Of a stretch of 64,000 nucleotides of DNA, positions 60,610 through 64,000 are shown piece after piece. Source of the DNA: Rufibacter sp. LB8 (GTDB lineage Bacteria > Bacteroidota > Bacteroidia > Cytophagales > Hymenobacteraceae); assembly GCF_014876185.1 (NCBI RefSeq), contig NZ_JADALJ010000002.1:62001-126000 (forward strand). The letters are read 5' to 3'. The translations under genes and the position numbers were made by a program. The notes below the pieces were generated by a model, which was not told the origin of the DNA, did no database searches, and saw only the letters and a program-made list of their open reading frames with translations. Every line of letters begins with the position of its first letter. Position 1 is the first letter of the stretch.

Positions 60610-63600
60610 TTAAAACTCCAGCTGTGGCAATTCTTCTACTATGTCTGCGGTTTGTACGCTTACGTTGATAACACTCAACAGCAAGTCTAGGATATAGCGG
60701 GGGTTGCCTACTTCGTCTGCCCAGTCATTGGGGTCATTTTTAATACCGCTGTCTTTGTGGGTGGTTACCTGGTACCGCTCCATTACCCAATCAATGGCGC
60801 TTTTGCCGTTAACTGTGTAATCATAAGCTTTGGCAGGAATGTTCTCAAGGGTAATCTTGCTGTTGTAGAGAATGCAGTCTTTCTGGCCTTTCTTAGGGAA
60901 GCGCATTTTCTCTACTTTATAGAACCCGCTCTCTGCTCCGGTTACGGTAACCCCTGGGTATGCCGGCACGCTCTCATAGTTAAGGTGCAGGTCTGCCAGG
61001 GCGCGGCCCGCTTTGCTAAACTTCCAGAAATCACGCACATCTTCTACCAGGGGCAGGCGGGGCAGCATTTTCTTTAGGTCATTGGCAAAGAGGGTGCGGT
61101 AAGTGGGGCTGTGCAGGAACCCGTAAACGTAGTAGAAGATATCTTCTTTGCTCACGTTTTTGCCGTATTGCTTTTTGGCCCGGTCTAAGATAAAGTCACT
61201 TAGCCCATCGCGGCGGGTGTATTCACTTTCCCCTGAAGCATCAAACAAACCAGGGGTTTGCTTTTGCCGCTCTTCGTAATAATACAGCGGAAAAACCTGT
61301 CCATTAAATTGAAGCTGGACATCTGGAATAATATCAGTTATAATAACAGTGAAGTTTTTTGAATCTCCTATACCAGAAATACAGATGACGAAATTTTTAT
61401 TTGAAGGAGTTGGGAAGAACTCGTTCATTTGACCCCGTCTATGAATCATTTTCTCCCCTAAATATACATTTTGCTTAAAAAAAGGTCTATACAGGCCTTT
61501 GGCTGTCTTTTTTTGTTCAAAAACAGCCCTATTCCCTTTCTCTAATTGCAATATCAAACTACTGGTCCAACTGATGTTCCTTGGGTCTACATTAATGAAG
61601 TCATTAACTTTAGGATTTAATGGCTTAGCTCCATTAAAATCATCTACTTGCTGATTATAGAAACTAACCATTTTCTCCATATTTGATTTAAGTAGGCTCA
61701 ATGAAGAATTATAAACCCATGTGTCCCTTGATGATTCATTTCCTCTAGAATTAACCACAAAAAACACTTTTGCCTTTAAATCAAATTTCTTTTCTGATTG
61801 AATTGGGATAAATGTTCCGAAGGCGTCATTCCGTTCGTTCACCCAGTCGCCGTGGTCATTGGGGGTAAGTTGTTTCCAGGGCATTTCAGCATTACCAACA
61901 GATTTAAACTTTTTAACCAAAGCGAGCTTTTCTTCGCGGTTTAAATAGTCGCCAATGTCATGGTAATGAATGATAGCCTTCTTACCTGTATGAGCTGGAT
62001 TTTTGACCAGCAACGTAATTGAAATGGGGGTTCTGGAACCTCCTCCAAAGACGTTTCCGGCTTCTTTTTGCCTTAACTCCCCGCTGGTGCGCGCATTACC
62101 TCGTAAGTTGAAAACGTAAATCGCGGAAAACTCATTTTCCAATGATTTCCGAAAGCCGTCGGCACTATTTCCATCAAGCCAAGCCCCATTAGAAACAAAA
62201 CAGACAATGCCGCCATTCTTATCTAAGCGGTCTGTGCTCCACCGGAAAGCCTTTATATAGGAATCGTATAAAGAGTTTTTGTTCGTAGCATCGGTTGCCT
62301 TGGCATACGTAGCCGCTATGCGCGCATCTAGTTTAGGATAAGCCTGGTTCTGGGCATTGTCATTGGCAGACTTTTGCCCCACAGAGTACGGCGGATTGCC
62401 CATAATCACCCGCAGCGGGGCATTCTTCTGCGACATAATCCGTTCAAAGTTCCGGGAGAAAGTGGTTTCCGTGCCGTACTGCGTGGTTTTTACTTCGTCT
62501 AACTGAAAGGTATCGGTGAGCACAATGCCTTCAAAAGATTGGTATTCCTGGTTTTCCTCTAATTGGTCATGAAAGGCGTTTTCAATGTTTACGGCCGCAA
62601 TGTAGTACGCCAGCAATACAATCTCATTGGCGTGCAGCTCCTGCTTAAACTTGCGCTCCAAATCCTTCTTATCAATCAGGCCGCTCTGCAACAGGCGAGT
62701 AATAAAGGTGCCGGTACCGGTAAAAGGGTCTAACACGTGCACGTTTTCATCAGAGACACTGCGGCCAAATTCTTTCTTCAGTACATCATTCACTGAATGG
62801 ATGATAAAATCCACTACCTCCACGGGCGTATAGACAATGCCTAGCCTTTCCACCATTTTAGGGAAGGCCGTTTTAAAGAACTTGTCATACAGCTCAATGA
62901 TAATGCGCTGCTTGCCTTCGGCGTTGTCAATGTTGCTGGCCCGCATCTTCACCGATTCATAGAACTTCTGGAGCGTTTCGGTATCCTTCTCCAAGGCCCC
63001 GCCTTCCAGTAAATCCAGCATGGTTTGCATGCTCACCGAGATGGGGTTGTTGTTCACAAAGGAGTATCCCTCAAACAAGGCCTCAAAAACCGGTTTGGTA
63101 ATAATATGCTGGCTCAGCATCTCTACCGCCTCATGCTGGGTAATGCTGGGGTTGATGTTCTTCTTCAGCCCGTTCAAGAACCCGGCAAACGCTTCCCTGT
63201 GCGCCGTGTCTTCGTTTATCAGTTTATGGATGCGCTCCGCCTGGCGCTCGGCAATTTCGGCTACGTTTTTAGCCCACTGCTCCCAATAGCGGCGGTCGCC
63301 TACTTTTTGCACCATCCGGGCAAACACCACGTTTTGCAATTGCTCAAATTGCAGCATCAGCTGGTTAGCCAGCTGTTGGTTTGTTCCGTAAGGAGCCGGG
63401 TCTTCGGCCACCGTAGGCAGGCCATCTGGCGTGAAGGCATATTCCGGGCGCCCTACTATGATTTGCTCCGGCCTATGTTTGTTCAGCTCAATCTTATTAA
63501 CCGTAGCGTTAAATCTATCATCGTGGGCCCGTAAAGCGTTCAATACCGTCCATACTACCTTGTAGCGGTCGTTATCGTCCAGGGCTTTGTCTGCCTCTAC

Positions 63601-64000
63601 ATTGCTGGGCACTACCACCGGTATAATAATGTACAAATACTTTTTACCCGGTGCTTTCCGCATCACCCGCCCAACCGACTGTACCACATCTACCTGCGAG
63701 TTGCGGGCCGAAAGGAACATGACAGCATCTAGCGAAGGTACGTCTACCCCTTCGCTCAAACAGCGCACATTGGTAAGTACCCGGCATTCGTTGTTCTCGG
63801 TTTCCGCTTTGAGCCAGCCCAACAGTTCATCGCGCTGGGGCGCGTTCATGGTACCGTCTATGTGCTGCGATGCTACAGACACCATCTGTTCTTTCTTCTC
63901 GTCGGGCAGGGAGTTGATGTAAGAATCGGTAGCGGTCATAAAATTGGCCGTTATCTTTTTAGATTCTTCTATGTTCCGGCAAAAAGCCAAGGCCCGGCGC
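60610..64000 (-). CDS. Type ISP restriction-modification enzyme, 3' part
   Basis: About 1,130 C-terminal residues on the minus strand; the frame is open at the right edge, so the nuclease and first helicase domain lie outside. In order: helicase C-terminal domain (CRVLTNVRCLSEGVDVPSLD, VVQSVGRVMRKAPGKK, motif VI near 63660-63683); a helical linker; N6-adenine methylase with motif I VHVLDPFTGTGTFITRLLQS (about 62704-62740) and NPPY (62386-62397); and the target-recognition and C-terminal helical part ending AELPQLEF-like at 60610. One polypeptide combining helicase, methylase and recognition is the LlaBIII/LlaGI Type ISP plan. Function: restriction of unmodified phage or plasmid DNA. Confidence 0.9.
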   Translation of the reverse strand, partial: RRALAFCRNIEESKKITANFMTATDSYINSLPDEKKEQMVSVASQHIDGTMNAPQRDELLGWLKAETENNECRVLTNVRCLSEGVDVPSLDAVMFLSARNSQVDVVQSVGRVMRKAPGKKYLYIIIPVVVPSNVEADKALDDNDRYKVVWTVLNALRAHDDRFNATVNKIELNKHRPEQIIVGRPEYAFTPDGLPTVAEDPAPYGTNQQLANQLMLQFEQLQNVVFARMVQKVGDRRYWEQWAKNVAEIAERQAERIHKLINEDTAHREAFAGFLNGLKKNINPSITQHEAVEMLSQHIITKPVFEALFEGYSFVNNNPISVSMQTMLDLLEGGALEKDTETLQKFYESVKMRASNIDNAEGKQRIIIELYDKFFKTAFPKMVERLGIVYTPVEVVDFIIHSVNDVLKKEFGRSVSDENVHVLDPFTGTGTFITRLLQSGLIDKKDLERKFKQELHANEIVLLAYYIAAVNIENAFHDQLEENQEYQSFEGIVLTDTFQLDEVKTTQYGTETTFSRNFERIMSQKNAPLRVIMGNPPYSVGQKSANDNAQNQAYPKLDARIAATYAKATDATNKNSLYDSYIKAFRWSTDRLDKNGGIVCFVSNGAWLDGNSADGFRKSLENEFSAIYVFNLRGNARTSGELRQKEAGNVFGGGSRTPISITLLVKNPAHTGKKAIIHYHDIGDYLNREEKLALVKKFKSVGNAEMPWKQLTPNDHGDWVNERNDAFGTFIPIQSEKKFDLKAKVFFVVNSRGNESSRDTWVYNSSLSLLKSNMEKMVSFYNQQVDDFNGAKPLNPKVNDFINVDPRNISWTSSLILQLEKGNRAVFEQKKTAKGLYRPFFKQNVYLGEKMIHRRGQMNEFFPTPSNKNFVICISGIGDSKNFTVIITDIIPDVQLQFNGQVFPLYYYEERQKQTPGLFDASGESEYTRRDGLSDFILDRAKKQYGKNVSKEDIFYYVYGFLHSPTYRTLFANDLKKMLPRLPLVEDVRDFWKFSKAGRALADLHLNYESVPAYPGVTVTGAESGFYKVEKMRFPKKGQKDCILYNSKITLENIPAKAYDYTVNGKSAIDWVMERYQVTTHKDSGIKNDPNDWADEVGNPRYILDLLLSVINVSVQTADIVEELPQLEF

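Overview
The window looks like a chromosomal (or large-plasmid) accessory region from a Bacteroidota bacterium of the order Cytophagales, most likely Hymenobacteraceae (Rufibacter/Pontibacter/Hymenobacter type). Evidence for this is family-level: SusC/FecA-style TonB receptor with a CarboxypepD_reg-like extension, DUF6122, DUF6660, MbnP, CzcA-TolC fusion, and a promoter of the Bacteroidota form TTTG-N19-TAnnTTTG before the receptor. The genus call is inference. No rRNA, tRNA, CRISPR array or replication origin was seen.

Layout. 1-16.5 kb: a copper-handling block with a partial and a complete Cys-rich four-helix-bundle copper protein (DUF326), two DUF305 lipoproteins, a DUF6122 membrane protein, a Met-rich DUF2231 protein translationally coupled to a multicopper oxidase with an extra C-terminal domain, a CusA-type RND pump broken by one in-frame stop, a CPH-type P1B ATPase, a DUF1571 pseudogene with three frameshifts and a VTT membrane protein. 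16.9-19.3 kb: a TonB-dependent siderophore-type receptor. 20-27.2 kb (minus strand): a second metal-efflux operon (two His-rich secreted proteins, RND adaptor, RND pump, DUF3147, TolC-like). 28-34.5 kb: a patchwork of mobile and defence remnants: a complete IS1-family element, a TlpA-like lipoprotein, a MobV relaxase fragment, a lipoprotein fused to DUF6122, a truncated TIR-domain protein, three large palindromes sharing one core, and AbiEi/AbiEii toxin-antitoxin genes arranged tail to tail. 35-41.5 kb: a histidine phosphatase, a PAP2 phosphatase, and an MbnP-family copper protein flanked by two di-haem MbnH/CCP-type enzymes. 42.3-55.1 kb: a GC-richer divalent-metal block: DUF6660, CzcA fused to TolC, CzcB, a NicO/HupE-like membrane protein, a CPC-type Zn/Cd P1B ATPase, dihydrolipoyl dehydrogenase, OsmC, a His-rich small protein and a CDF transporter. 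56-64 kb: an HTH-ImmA/IrrE operon with an unrecognised partner, a SpoIIAA-like protein, CrcB, a UDG-fold protein overlapping an agmatine-deiminase-type enzyme, and the C-terminal 1,130 residues of a Type ISP restriction-modification enzyme running off the right edge.

Together the genes describe a metal-detoxification island: periplasmic binding and oxidation of copper (DUF305, DUF326, DUF2231, multicopper oxidase, MbnP/MbnH), inner-membrane export (two P1B ATPases, one CDF) and trans-envelope export (three HME-RND systems of three different signature types). Several genes are decaying (CusA nonsense, DUF1571 frameshifts, DUF305, CDF and MobV relics), so the island is mosaic and partly eroded. 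Several frameshifts sit at homopolymers, so sequencing error must be excluded. No recognisable metal-responsive regulator is encoded here.
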